A stretch of DNA of 64,000 nt from Brachionus manjavacas (Eukaryota > Rotifera > Eurotatoria > Ploima > Brachionidae): contig JAHQIY010000001.1 in assembly GCA_019054805.1 (NCBI GenBank), positions 11,732,501-11,796,500 of the forward strand, read 5' to 3'. Below, piece after piece: positions 1 through 11,500 of this stretch (positions are counted from its first letter, which is position 1; each line of letters begins with the position of its first letter). Under the pieces are notes generated by a model. It was not told where the DNA came from. It did not search any database and saw only the letters and a list, made by a program, of their open reading frames with translations. A program made the translations under genes and the position numbers.

Positions 1-802
1 TTCTGAATTGTTTAGATAAGACAATCTTAAATACATTCATTATTCGTGTCTGAATTAATAATCGAAAATATTAGATGGTTGAGCCTACGATTAAAAGCGT
101 GGTAAAGATTTAATTTTCATGATTGTTTAATTTACACAAAAAATAGATTTGAATAGTTGATCAATTATTCGATTCAAAAAATAGCTAAAATAATTGTAAA
201 AAATTGAATTTTAAAAAATTTATTCTCAATCATTTATTAAAATATAATTAAGTGGCTTTTGTTTAATTGATTTTAATTATTAATGGCAAAAGAATGAAAA
301 TTTTGTCTATCAAAATACAAAACTCAGATAGGTCCAATTTAAGTCCTAAGATATTGAGAGGATAATTTTTTTTTATCTTCTTTTTGATAGGCTTGTTCGA
401 GAGACATGTGGTCATTTGGTCAAAGTTTGCATTCATTTAAAAGAAATTTTTTTTTTAATTAATAAAACAGTTAAAAACAGGCTTTATTATTTTATCTATG
501 ATCACCATTTTTTTTAAATATTAATTTGTTAGCTAATTTCCAAATTTAAATTAAAAACTTTTTTGTATAATTATTGTAACAGCTTTGAATCAGTAACCAA
601 GTTAAAAAATTAGAATTAATAATTTTGCTTGTTATCCAATACCAACATCGATATTTTTAAAATCGATATCATCCGATTCCATCGAAATTTTATTTTTATT
701 CTTAAGACATTCAAAATTTGTCAAGTTTTTGACTTCTAAAAAAATTTTTTTGAATTAATTTGACAAAATAAAATACTTTTTAAATATGCATAGTAATTTT
801 TT
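1..802. other. AT-rich non-coding stretch
   Basis: No open frame of convincing codon quality, no RNA gene and no terminal repeat is visible here. It is homopolymer-rich flanking DNA to the left of the foldback arm that starts near 803. Confidence 0.6.
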
Positions 803-1055
803 CTGTTTGAATTACAAAATCCATCCAATCTTGAAATCACATTCAAAAAGTGCGATGTTTCAAATTATTTTTTCAGCTTCAAAAAAAAAATAAATTTTAG
901 ATAATATTGCAAACATCGAACAAAAACTTGGAGTTGTTTTTTAAATTTTGACTTTGGGTTTGTGAAATAAAGATCCTTATAAGATAAAATTTGTCGTTTA
1001 AGAAACTATCTTCTCTCTGTTTTACAATTTTCAATGGGAGCCTATAAGTAAAAAA

Positions 1056-3023
1056 CTGATTCGCACACGGCTAAAAAGGAAGCATTGTAACACATCTATC
1101 ATACAATGCTATGCCCTAACTAACGAAGCAAGTGAAGAGGAAAAGTCTATATTCTACGAACAGCTACAAGGAACTTTAGATAAAGTTCCTCGACATGACT
1201 TCATGATAGTCATGGGCGATATGAATGCGAAAGTTGGAAGCGATAACTATGTGTTTGAAAAATGCATGGGAACCCAAGGTTGCGGAAAAGAAATAACAAT
1301 GGTGAAATTTTAGTATATCTGTGTATGATTTACAACCTCCGTATTGGTGAAGCAATGTTTCAGCACAATAATATACACAAACTGACATGGCGATCTCCAG
1401 ATAAAACTTTAAACCATATTGGTCATATAATGATCAATAAGAGACGGAGGTCTTCCCTAAATGACATCAAAGTCTTTAGAGGAGCTGACATATATAGTGA
1501 TCATTATCTGGTAGGAGCGTGTATAAAGCTGAAACTAAATAAAGCCTATCAGAGAAATGCAGAAAAGAAATACGATATTGGACGTCTAAATGACCCCAAA
1601 CGAAATTAGGATACAGCACAAAGCTTAGAAAAAGCCTACAAAAACTTGAACAACAAGGGCTTTCGAATATACAGACAAGATAGTCATAAATTCGGGAAGC
1701 CTATAGCAAAACAGCAGAAGAGGTTCTCGGTTCAAAAACATCAAAGAGTTGTAAAACATCAAAGGAAAAGATGGATATCCGACGAGACATGGGCACTGAT
1801 AGCTGAAAGAGGGGAAAACAAAGCGAGAATGCTTTAAGCAAAGTCTGACCGAATCCGCGAAAAATTAGAAACATCATATGGAATAAAGAACAGCCTTGTG
1901 AAGAAGGGAGCAAGGCGTGATAAGAGGAACTAAATAAACCAGTGTGTAAGCGAAGAAAAAGAAGCCAGCTCAAAAGGGGACCTACATAAATTACAAAAGA
2001 TCACTAATTCTATTTGAAGCTCTTCACAGAAAAAAGAGCATTAGTGAAGAACAAAAAGGGTCGTATCCTAACGACTGAAAAACAGTAAGGGCAAAGATGG
2101 GTTGAGCACTTAAGAGAAGTTCAAAATAGACCAGAAACTATAGAGTCTCTAAAACCTGATGAAACTATCACTGACCTCGATTTTAAAACCGAACTGCCAA
2201 ACCTAAAGGAAACTGAAGTTGCTATAAAGGCTTTGAAAAACAGAAAAGACCCGGGTATTGACGGAGTCACTGCAGAAATGTTGAAAGCTGACAGTATGAT
2301 CACAATAGGGATATTACAAGACCTCTTCAGCTAGATATAGCGGCAAGAAATTATACCAGAGGACTGGTAAAAAGGCCTAATAGTCAAGCTCCCTAAGAAA
2401 GGTAACAAAATGATTTGTGACAGTTGGCGAGGACTAACACTGTTACCAATAGCAAGCAAGGCGTTCTGCAGCATAATACTGTAAAGAATCAGGAATTCCT
2501 TGGATGTTATACTTAGAGAAGAGCAAGAAGGATTTAGAGGAGGGAGAGGATGCATAGACCAGATATTTACACTTAGGACTATCATAGAACAAAGTCTGGA
2601 ATGGAATAGCCCCGTGTATCTTAACTTCATTTACTTGAAGAAAGCCTTTGAAAGCAAACACAGAGAAACCTTATGGGCCATATTAAGATCATATGGCCTG
2701 CCACAGAAGATAGTTAACTTGATAAAACTCTTCTATGAGAAATTCGAAATTCAGAGCCATTAAGACAATGCATTAAGAACAAAAGACTGCGATGGCTCGG
2801 GCATGTACTTAGAATGAAAGAAACATGGATACCAAAAAGAATCCTTCAATGGACACCTCAAGGGTGACGTAAGGTAGGACGACCAGCAGTAACATCGAGG
2901 CCAACAATCACGAAAGAGCTCATCGAAATGGGAATGACGTGGGGAGAAGCAAGTGTAAAGACAAAAGATCGACTTGAGTGGAAATCAAAAGTAATGACCC
3001 TATGCTCCACAAGGAGTGAATAA
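1056..3023 (+). pseudogene. Non-LTR retrotransposon (APE endonuclease + RT), internally deleted
   Basis: The translation in changing frames first shows an APE-type endonuclease: GDMNAKVG near 1215-1240, then TW.SPD and SDH near 1385-1510, which are endonuclease motifs of LINE elements. The RT finger region follows with KNRKDPGIDGVTAEML at about 2240-2290, LPKKGN..DSWRGLTLL at about 2390-2440 and EEQEGFRGGRGCIDQIF at about 2515-2570. Near 2755 the RT breaks off before the YADD catalytic motif and the sequence jumps to the LINE C-terminal block (RLRWLGHVLRM, then GRP, then TLCSTRSE and a stop at 3021-3023). At least six stops and frameshifts interrupt it. It is a dead copy that has lost the RT catalytic palm. 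Which LINE clade it belongs to was not determined. Confidence 0.85.
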
Positions 3024-3817
3024 GGATAAAAAAAATGGTAAACTATGGTTCACCAGTTACTGGGACAATTCTTGTTCTTTAGTTTTATGAACTTTTAGTT
3101 CACCTAATCTAAAAATTGATCACCTAATTAAAAAAGCAATTGTAATGAAAAAAATATGACATAAAAAATAATTATATAGAAAATTTCAAGTCGGGCGGAG
3201 TAGGTAAATTTTGCGAAATAGATGAATCTTTGTTCCCCTTAGTCAAACACTTCAAGGGTGAAAAATAAATTTTAATTTCCTTTAATTTTTATTATTAATG
3301 CTGAAAGGCAATTATTTAAGTAAGGAGCGCATTTGGGTATTTGGGATTGTTGAAAGGGTAATACCAAGTCAACCAGATCAGATCATTTCTTAAGCTTCTT
3401 TAAAAAAAAAACCAAAAAAATTAATAACTTTAATTATTTATTTTTATATCAGTTTCGAGAATTAGGAATTAGAAATAGCTTTATTCTATTTGTTCGGTAA
3501 ATTCTATTTTGGTTAACCTTAATTCTATTTTGAACAAAAAAATTGGGTGATAGTTCACAAAATCTGAGAACAAGAATTTATCGAATAATAAGTGAACTAT
3601 TGTTCACCTAGACGACTAGATCCAGTTTTTCAACGATTGAATATAAATTTAAATCTAATGAATTATTTATCTTTTATTTTAGTTTTTTCATGTGTTTTTA
3701 TTCTAAAGGAGCATTTGTTCAGTAAAAAATAAATAAATGAATTATTTAAAAGTTAAAAAAGAATTTTCAATATTTTTTTTCAAATTTCCAAGTAAAAATT
3801 AGTCTCATTCTGTTTCA
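3024..3817. other. Non-coding, with GTTCACC/GGTGAAC words
   Basis: No gene is visible. Short words reading GTTCACC or its complement recur near 3045, 3110, 3545 and 3600, including GTGAACTATTGTTCACC near 3592. They may be part of the foldback element's interior. Confidence 0.4.
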
Positions 3818-4073
3818 CCAAAGAGTTTAATTTCAAATATGAAAATGTTTGCAATATTAACTTAAAATTATTTTTTTTTTGAAACTGAAAAAAATATTTG
3901 AAACATCGCACTTTTAAATGTTATTTCAACATTGGATACATTTTGTAATTCAAACACAAATTTTGGACTTTCAAAATTTTTTTTTATTTCACTTGCAGAA
4001 AGAAGCGCGCTAGTTTAAAAAAAATTTGATTTTTATCGATTTTATAAAAAAAAAGGGTTTTGTATAAGATCAA

Positions 4074-4144
4074 GCACTGGTGGTTCAGTGGTAGAATGCT
4101 CGCCTGCCACGCGGGCGGCCCGGGTTCGATTCCCGGCCAGTGCA
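4074..4144 (+). tRNA. tRNA-Gly (anticodon GCC)
   Basis: The 71-nt sequence folds as a standard tRNA-Gly. The acceptor stem pairs GCACTGG with CCAGTGC and is followed by discriminator A. The A box (TGGTTCAGTGG) and the B box (GGTTCGATTCC) are intact. The anticodon stem-loop CGCCTGCCACGCG gives anticodon GCC at 4106-4108. There is no intron. The sequence is nearly the same as the animal consensus for this isoacceptor, so it is probably a working gene read by RNA polymerase III. Confidence 0.97.
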
Positions 4145-4151
4145 TTTTTTT
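4145..4151 (+). terminator. RNA polymerase III terminator
   Basis: A run of seven T follows directly after the tRNA-Gly discriminator base, as expected for Pol III termination. Confidence 0.85.
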
Positions 4152-5726
4152 CCTATCTAAATCATAATCAAAATAATTCCTTTCTAGTAAAAAGAATAAA
4201 AAACTTTGATCTAAAATTTTAGTAGCAAAAAGTAAGATTAAGTAATAATATTGATAAGTTTTTACAATTTCAATAATAAATTTTTTTAAATTTTGAATCC
4301 TTATAATTTTATATCCCATTAAAATTTATGGATAATTTGAACAAAATATCCTTTTTTCATTTTCACTTAAATAAGGTTTTTTAAGAACGATTCGGTTGAT
4401 ACTTGCAACTGAAAAGCGTAAATTAGATTAAATAAATATGCAAAATTCCAAGTCAATAAATAAACCTGGTCAAAAGAAATTAAAAAAATTAGGATTTTTC
4501 TTACTTTCAATTTTTCTCACCAAACTGGATGTTTTTTCGGAAAAAAATTAAAGTTCATTTTATTTAAGTAAAATATATTAACAAAGTGATGCATTGAAAT
4601 AATATTTTAAAATTAATTAAAACTTCGGTGAAAGTGTTGGACAAACAAAAAGTTAAAGAAATAAAGATTATTATTTTCAAAAAAGAGATAAAAATTTTGT
4701 GCATCATGTCAAATTTTCAAAATTTTACCTATGTTTAATCATGAATTTTTATTTAATTGAAATTTCGGATAACCATTTTTGGAAATTATTGTGACTACTT
4801 GTAAAATTTATCTTGGACATCAATTGAATCTTATTTAAAAGAGATAACCACAGTTTGACTCAACATTCTGTTTTCTTTAGCTGCTATTTTTTCTGACTTG
4901 TGTGCCCCATTCATGCAAAAATTATAATGAAACATTATAAAACATTAGATACAGATAATATAATTTTTGGAATAAAGAAAGCTCCCATAATGAAGAAACG
5001 TATCAGAAAGTGATGAAAGTAAAATCTGTAATTAAAAGACAAAGGAAATTTTTTTTCAGATGTTGAATGATTTCTGACTAAATTTTTGCAAAAATTTCGA
5101 ATTTTAATAAAATTATGCCAAAAAATTTTTTTTTACTGTTTAAATCTTATTTTCTGAATGTTAAAAAAAAAATTTAAATATTTTGTGAGCCTTTTTTTTT
5201 AATTCTAAATTTTATTTATTTTGATACCATGAACTAATAGGTTCTAGGGGTCGAATATTCAAGGCAAAGTGATCCAACCTTTAAAATCCTACATATCTCA
5301 AAAACTTTTGAACCAAACCTTTTTATCCCAAAAGTTGGTCATCCATGAAGTTTTGGATGCTGAATTCAGATTTTTTTGAATCTTGTAATAAGACTTACCG
5401 TCCTCGAAATACATTGAAAAACGGCACTAACAGGTCCAATTTTTTTCATTTTTTTGGGTAATTTTTTATGCTGAAAGACGTAGAATATTTAATTCCCCGA
5501 AATTCTTTTATTTACATACCGTGAAGGTTTATGAAGCATACGCCTTTAAAGGCCTTTTTTATGAAATTCGAGGAGATATTTTGAAGAAATGTTTAATGCT
5601 CATAAGAAAGTGGCAAATTTTATTAAAAAATTTAAATTGTGAGTTCAATTTAAAAAAAAAGAAATTTTTAAAACTTTCATCAATATTGTTTGGTCTCGTA
5701 ATAAAGAGGAAATAAGTTACGTGAGA
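4152..5726. other. Intergenic, no gene seen
   Basis: Mostly A/T homopolymers. The stretch 5221-5470 has a more balanced composition (for example AGGTTCTAGGGGTCGAATA near 5240) and may be an old unidentified repeat, but no open frame or terminal repeat was found. Nothing else is supported. Confidence 0.45.
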
Positions 5727-8415
5727 TTAAAATACAAATGAATCCAAGATATGGATTCGAATTTGTTCGCCAATTTCAACAGGATCAATAGCATAATCCT
5801 TAAGTCTTTCGTTCATAAAGTCAACAAATAGCTGATTTTTGCTTCCGGTCAATTTAGGTACATTTTCATCAATGGAATCATTCAAAACATCACTATCAAT
5901 TCTAAGCGAATTATCACGAGATCCATCTTCAATCGTATTTTCAATAAAAATAGATTCATCGCTTGAAGTTACTTCTTTTTCCTTTCTTTTTGTAAAATTT
6001 GAATCATCAATTCTTTCAAGAACAACAACAGGATTAAAAATTTTCGACACCACTTTTGGATCCGAGATCTTAACCGACTCGGGTCTACTTTCTTCCTCAT
6101 ACAACGAATCATCAGAATCATCAGAACCACTTATAACCAACAATTCCAAATTATCATTTATTTTCTTCCATTTGTTGGAGAAATTTTCATTTTCTTTGTC
6201 AGAAGAACCCTTTTTATTACTTTGTTCATTTTTGGCTCGGCTTTCATTAAGGCTCAAATTGCCATGGTCCGAGTCTATTTGACAATCGGACTCATATCTG
6301 CTTTCCTCCAAAATCGGATCAAGAAAATTATTGACCATCTTAGAGGGCTGAGAGCTTTTGTTTAAGAATCCTGCACATCTATTTAGTGATGACAAACGAA
6401 TTGTCTTGGGTAAGGCTACCAGTCTTTTCGGGGTCTGTTTACTCGGTGTTTCATACTCAATTTTTTTATGCAATTCTTTGGTATTTTTTTTCCGCAATGT
6501 AACAAACCGCGTAGTAATGGGAGTGGCTACTCTGTCCTTTGACTGGTTTAAGCTTATTGAGTTTAGTTTGGAGCTTTTTCGAGTTGAAGTTTTTGACTGT
6601 AATAGGAGGGAATATTTTTGGCTCGAGTCCTTTATGGGAGCTTTGTTTAAAAACTTTTGCAAATCGCTCAAATCCGTGGTGTCTATTTGATTAGGTAGCA
6701 TCTTCCGAACAATCGGAATAATTTTTTTTGGCCTAACTTCCTTGACGAAAGAGACTATTTCCATATAAGAGCTGTGATCTGTATAGGGCACTCGAAAAAA
6801 ATTTGTGTCACATATTGATTCTGAATCGGATAATTTAAGCGCAGTTGGTTCAATATAAATTATTTTTTTATTACTTAAAAAATCCCTAGATTTGTTTCCG
6901 GGTTCATCGTCCACAAAAATTAAGCTTGTCTGATTGAAATTGTGGGTGAAATACTTTTGGTCTATTTGCAGAATTTTTGTCAGACGCTCATAGCGTTTGA
7001 AAGACATAACTATGGGAATCCGAAAGTATTCCACCAGATCGACCAGAAGGTTTTCTTTGCCCAAAGTTTTTAGTAGAAGCTTAAAAATGACATTTTCGCT
7101 GCGGTATTTTTCTACGATGCCAATGATTTGTCTCAAGGCGTCATCTCTGGTCGGCACTTTCGAAAATATTGGATTGAAATACGTATTGTCAAGATAGCAA
7201 ATGTCTACTTGAATGTCTTGTATGTTGATGGCGTCGAGCATTGATGGAGAGTAGCGAAAGTCTCCAGTGGCCAGTACAGTGCCAAAATATCTATTAAATT
7301 AACTGCTTTTATTCTTTTATTTATTTAGAAAATTAAAATGAACCCTTCGAAAAGGAACATAACAGCACCAGGACAGTGATTGGAATCAATTAATGACACA
7401 TTAAAGCTTTCATCGTCATCCAGTTTAATGACATAGGTTCTGTTTAGATCCAAACCCTCGATATATTCTTCTTCCACTTCATTTAGTTCAATTAGTAATT
7501 TCTTACTAAGCTTGGTTTAAAAAGGTTATAAAAATCTTTTTTGAAAATTTATTGATCCAATTTTTATTTTTTGTTTAGTAAAAGTTGGTTTTTGAATTTT
7601 TTTATTCAAACACTAATTTCGAAAATAAGAACCCATACAACTCATTACCTAAGGATTTTATTTTGGCACGATGATTAAATTTTAATGATTTTTATGCAAA
7701 AAAAATTGCTCTTAAAAACTAATATTGAAATAAATTTATTTTTATTTCGATAATTAAATTAAATTATGAAATTAGTCTCAATCTAGAAAAATAATTTTCA
7801 GGAGGAAAAAATTACTTAAAATTTGATTTACTTTTTTGACTAAAATTTTCGTAAATGGAAGAATTTTATTTGAATTTTCATTTAAAAAACTAACCTAAAA
7901 GTTATTAAATGTTTAATAATTTTTAAAAGTTAAGAGTTAAAAAAGGCTAAAGAATTTAAATAAATCTTCCATTATAGTTTTTCTTTGAAATTTTTTCTCT
8001 AATTACTTTTTCTTGTTTTAAAAATCGCACAATTTATTACTTGATCAAAAAGAAATTTATTAATTTTTTATTCGATTTTGTCATGTTATTTTTGAAAAAA
8101 ATTAAATTTTAAATTTATTCTTATAAAATTTTTTGAAAACATATTTTCTCTGATATCTTACGCCTAAATCAAATCGATGTTGAGCTAGTAGTTTGAATTA
8201 ATTTTTCAAATAGAAAAAATAACAAAAATTAGAGTTACCTTTGAACAATAAATTTTTGACGTTTTCCATGTTCTATCTAAATTTTTGGTGTGATCCGAAT
8301 GGCAATGAGTGAGAAAATAATGTGATATAAAATGTGAATGATTGTTTTTTGGCCAAAAATCGACAGCAATTGTAGAATTGTGAATAACAAAACCAGGAAA
8401 TGTTCCGCTTTGCAT
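5727..8415 (-). CDS. DCLRE1B: Apollo/DCLRE1B-like 5' exonuclease (SNM1 family)
   Basis: Three exons on the minus strand: 8415-8239, 7510-7344 and 7290-5727. Phases agree across both GT-AG introns (729 nt and 53 nt), giving 635 aa. The order of motifs is that of the metallo-beta-lactamase/beta-CASP DNA nucleases: AVDFW (motif 1), THCHSDH (motif 2, HxHxDH), DSNHCPGAVMFLFEG (motif 3), TGDFRYSPSML (motif 4), the beta-CASP LDNTYFNP, and VPYTDHSSY near residues 300-310. The closeness to vertebrate Apollo rather than Artemis rests on GTFPGFVI, LYS-GKE-like KTLGKENLL and PYTDHSSY. In animals this family trims 5' ends at telomeres and in crosslink repair. The roughly 300 C-terminal residues are Ser/Asp/Glu/Lys rich without a recognised domain. 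The start ATG is 124 bp downstream of the ELP2 stop, with a possible splice acceptor AG 6 nt before it. A telomeric role here is inference. Confidence 0.88.
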
Positions 8416-8539
8416 GTTTATCTAATAAATAATGTTTAATTAATTTTCGATTATTAATATTCCTATTACAATCTTTTAAATTATTGTAATTTTGATAATA
8501 AAAAATTTAAAGCAGTTCAAAACTTTTATTTAGAAAAGA
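8416..8539 (-). promoter_or_regulatory. 124-bp spacer between ELP2 stop and Apollo start
   Basis: On the minus strand the ELP2 stop is followed within about 10 nt by an AATAAA poly(A) signal (TTTATT near 8525 on +). The Apollo ATG is preceded by a pyrimidine-poor ATTTATTAG, which puts an AG 6 nt upstream. Such tight same-strand spacing may reflect a two-gene operon with trans-splicing, or just a compact promoter. Confidence 0.4.
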
Positions 8540-11500
8540 TTAGACTTTCAATGAGAATAGTCTTGCCGAACCATCCTCTGAGCAAGAGGCCAAATGAAAT
8601 TCTTTGAGATTTTCCTGGACGAAGAAAATTTTTCTAAAGCTAAGTCTTTTAACTGTTAAATGATGCGAAAATTTGTCTTTGACAACCGAAAATTCTAAAA
8701 AGCCATTTGCCGGACTCCATTTAAAAAATTCAATTTTACCACTTTCAAAGCCAAGAGCAATCAAGTAACTATCATCAATACATTTTGAAGGTGCAAAAGC
8801 ACAGGCAGTGATTGATTCTTTTAAATCTAAAATAGTTCCTACGGGCTTGCAGTCATCAGGTGATGCATCCTGGCCGGGCCATACACAAACTCGTTTATCT
8901 CTTGATACAGTGACAAAGTATTTGTCATCATGTGACCAATCACATGACCAAATTATTCTTGTATGATAAACATTTTTGGAACCAATGCCTCGGCAAAATT
9001 CGAAATGATCATCTTGCGCTTTTCTTTCAAAAAGTTTCCATGATCTGTCCCTGGACACACTTAAAAGGTATTTTCCACTATTGGAAAATTTCATTTGAAC
9101 AATGGTCAATTCATGTCCTTGAAGTGTACCATATTGTTTAAATGATAATTGATTATTCGAAGTTTGTTCTTGCCATAAAATTATTGCTGCATGTTCCGGT
9201 TTCGAGGCCTTCAGATATTAATTAAATTAATCGAGTTTATTAGATTATTGAATTTTTGAATATTTTTACATAGAGTTGGTGTAATGCCAAATCCTGACTA
9301 ATTTTTTAAAGTTTTTATTTATTAATTGCCAGATAACACTATTATGAAAAAAGCTAGATATCATACGTCGATTTTAGATGATAAAAACCTCATTTCTTTA
9401 TTAAATGAAATCGTCTAATTTTAGAGTTTTAGAATTAAATTAATAAAAAAATTAAAGTTTTTGAATTTAAGAAAATACAAAAATATCATCAATTAATAAA
9501 ATTGTTATTGTGAAAATTTTTTAAGAAATTTTTTGACTATAAATAAAATTTGAACTTATTATTTTTTTAAGCTGTAATTAATGGTACTGAGTCAACAAGG
9601 ATCTGTACAAGGCCCTATACTCTTCATTATCTACTTAAACGAAAGTACCTCAAAACTGCTACAGAGCGTTATCTAATGTTGAATGATTTTTTTTTCATCT
9701 TGCTGTTATTTACTACTAATACTCCTAAAAAAGGCTGTTAAAGGACTGATTTATTAGTCCATCTAGTTTTCATTTAAATTAAAAAAACGCTTCTTCTATA
9801 ATTTTTTTGGTGAATTTCTTAAAGACAAATGATATTTTGTCAATTAATATAAATAAACGTCATCTAAATAAATGTTTTGTCAATTTAAAAAAATATTTGT
9901 CATTGTAATATGAAAGAAAATATAAAAGTTTTTAAATATGAAAAGGTTTTAGCTCTTTTGACAAATTCGGCCAACGCTCGCAACTTGGCCAAATCCTATT
10001 GTCCAGGCTTCTTTTGGAAAATCTGTAAGTTAACTTTCTCGATATTCAATTCCTATGATGTGCTTGCACATGTAACGTTTAAACCACGATGGACCATCAA
10101 ACCAACCATTCACCGAAGAATTTATCCATGTAGTCTCAAAATAAGAATAAAATTGACAATTATTAAAAAATTAATTGTCATTTATTTTTTTTTATTGGCA
10201 AAATCCTTATTAATGTCTTTACAATATTTAATTTAATAGACAAAAATTAAATTTAATCCACAATTATTTAGTTTAAGTTACAAATATTTAATGTAATTGA
10301 CAAATAAGTATTGACGAAAATATAGTTAACAAAAAACTATTTGACATTTTTCAAAATTAATTGATAGTTTCTCTCCCTGCCTTTTTTAAAATCTTAAATT
10401 ATTAGACTATAATTATATAATTAATCCACGAATATTTGGTTTTTCACTTTTATTTTTATTTAATTATGTTTGTAATTAAACTATTATTATTATTGATCAG
10501 CGTTTTAGATGCTCTGATTTTTTAAAATATTTATTTTTTCAAATTATAGCTCATTTTGAAGCTTTTGAGACAAAAATTTAATTAATCTCTTAAATTTTTT
10601 AGTTAACCTTTGACCTTAAAAATGCCCCTAAAATTGCCCAAAATAAAATTTAGTACATTTTTTCAATCTTTATCTCAAGAGCTTCAAAATGAGCTATAAT
10701 TTGCCTCATAACTCTAAGACAAAATTCATGCAAGAGAAAAAAGGACTCTTATCGGAAATACTTTTTTGCTAGATATTACGGAAATTGTTTTTAAAACTTA
10801 AGTCCAAAAAATTGAAGAATTTCGGCATTTTTTTTTAAAATGAAGATAATTTAAAATTTATTATTTTATCTTAATAAATAATAATAAAGAAAGTAAAAAA
10901 TAAAAAATGTCGTATTTCTAAAGTTCACGAAATTCAAAACTTTAGTGCTATCTGAATTCATTCGAAAAAAGTAAAAAAGTAAAACCATAGATTTGTCCAA
11001 ATTTTATCTAGATTTAAAAAAAAAAAAAAAAGTGGGCTCATAATTGATCCCCCGGAGGAGATACGATTTAAACCAGAAAAAACACATTCAGAATATATAT
11101 ACTTTTTTAGTATATTTAAGTTTTATCTTTGAGATTTTGGGTCTTAAAGAACAACCACTTTTTGCAGGATTTGCTATTTTTGGAACCCTGGGTGTAAAAA
11201 ATTTTTTTCTAGCCCCAGCAAAAAAAATTTTTTATGGGGTTCTCGAGGGCGTAGATTACGAATTTTGAGTCAAAAATAAAGAATTCAGATAGCACTAAAG
11301 TTTTGAATTTCGTGAGCTTTAAAATTTAAATTTATTAAAAAAACTTACTTTACAAGCAGATGCAATAATTTTTCGTTTAGCATCAACAGCAATAGAGAAT
11401 AGTTCATATCCATGACCATAAAGTTTTTGAGTCTCTGGCCAAAGAGTGTTCTGCAAAAGATGCTCTTCTGATGGCGGCTCTAAAAACTAACTAATTAATA

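Larger units (their letters stand above)
803..3965. repeat. Foldback repeat copy A with a LINE between its arms
   Basis: A left arm at about 803-905 is matched in reverse complement by a right arm at about 3818-3965. Both contain the block AAAGTGCGATGTTTCAAAT (reversed on the right) and a following T-rich/CAG/A-rich block, then AATATTGCAAACAT. The same arm sequence occurs twice, again inverted, in the foldback element at 54966-56959, so this is a dispersed family. The space between the arms holds a dead LINE, which suggests the retroelement inserted into the foldback element. Arm ends and target duplication could not be fixed here because the copies have diverged. Confidence 0.6.

Noticed and set aside
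5839..6690. Two plus-strand ORFs of 147 and 110 codons
   Set aside because: Antisense shadows of the large Apollo exon, rich in Ser/Phe/Leu as expected from the complement of an acidic, Ser-rich frame.
11044..11268. 74-codon plus-strand ORF and its homologue at 44853-45056
   Set aside because: Both lie in the MITE family and differ by frameshifting homopolymers, so no selection on the protein is apparent.
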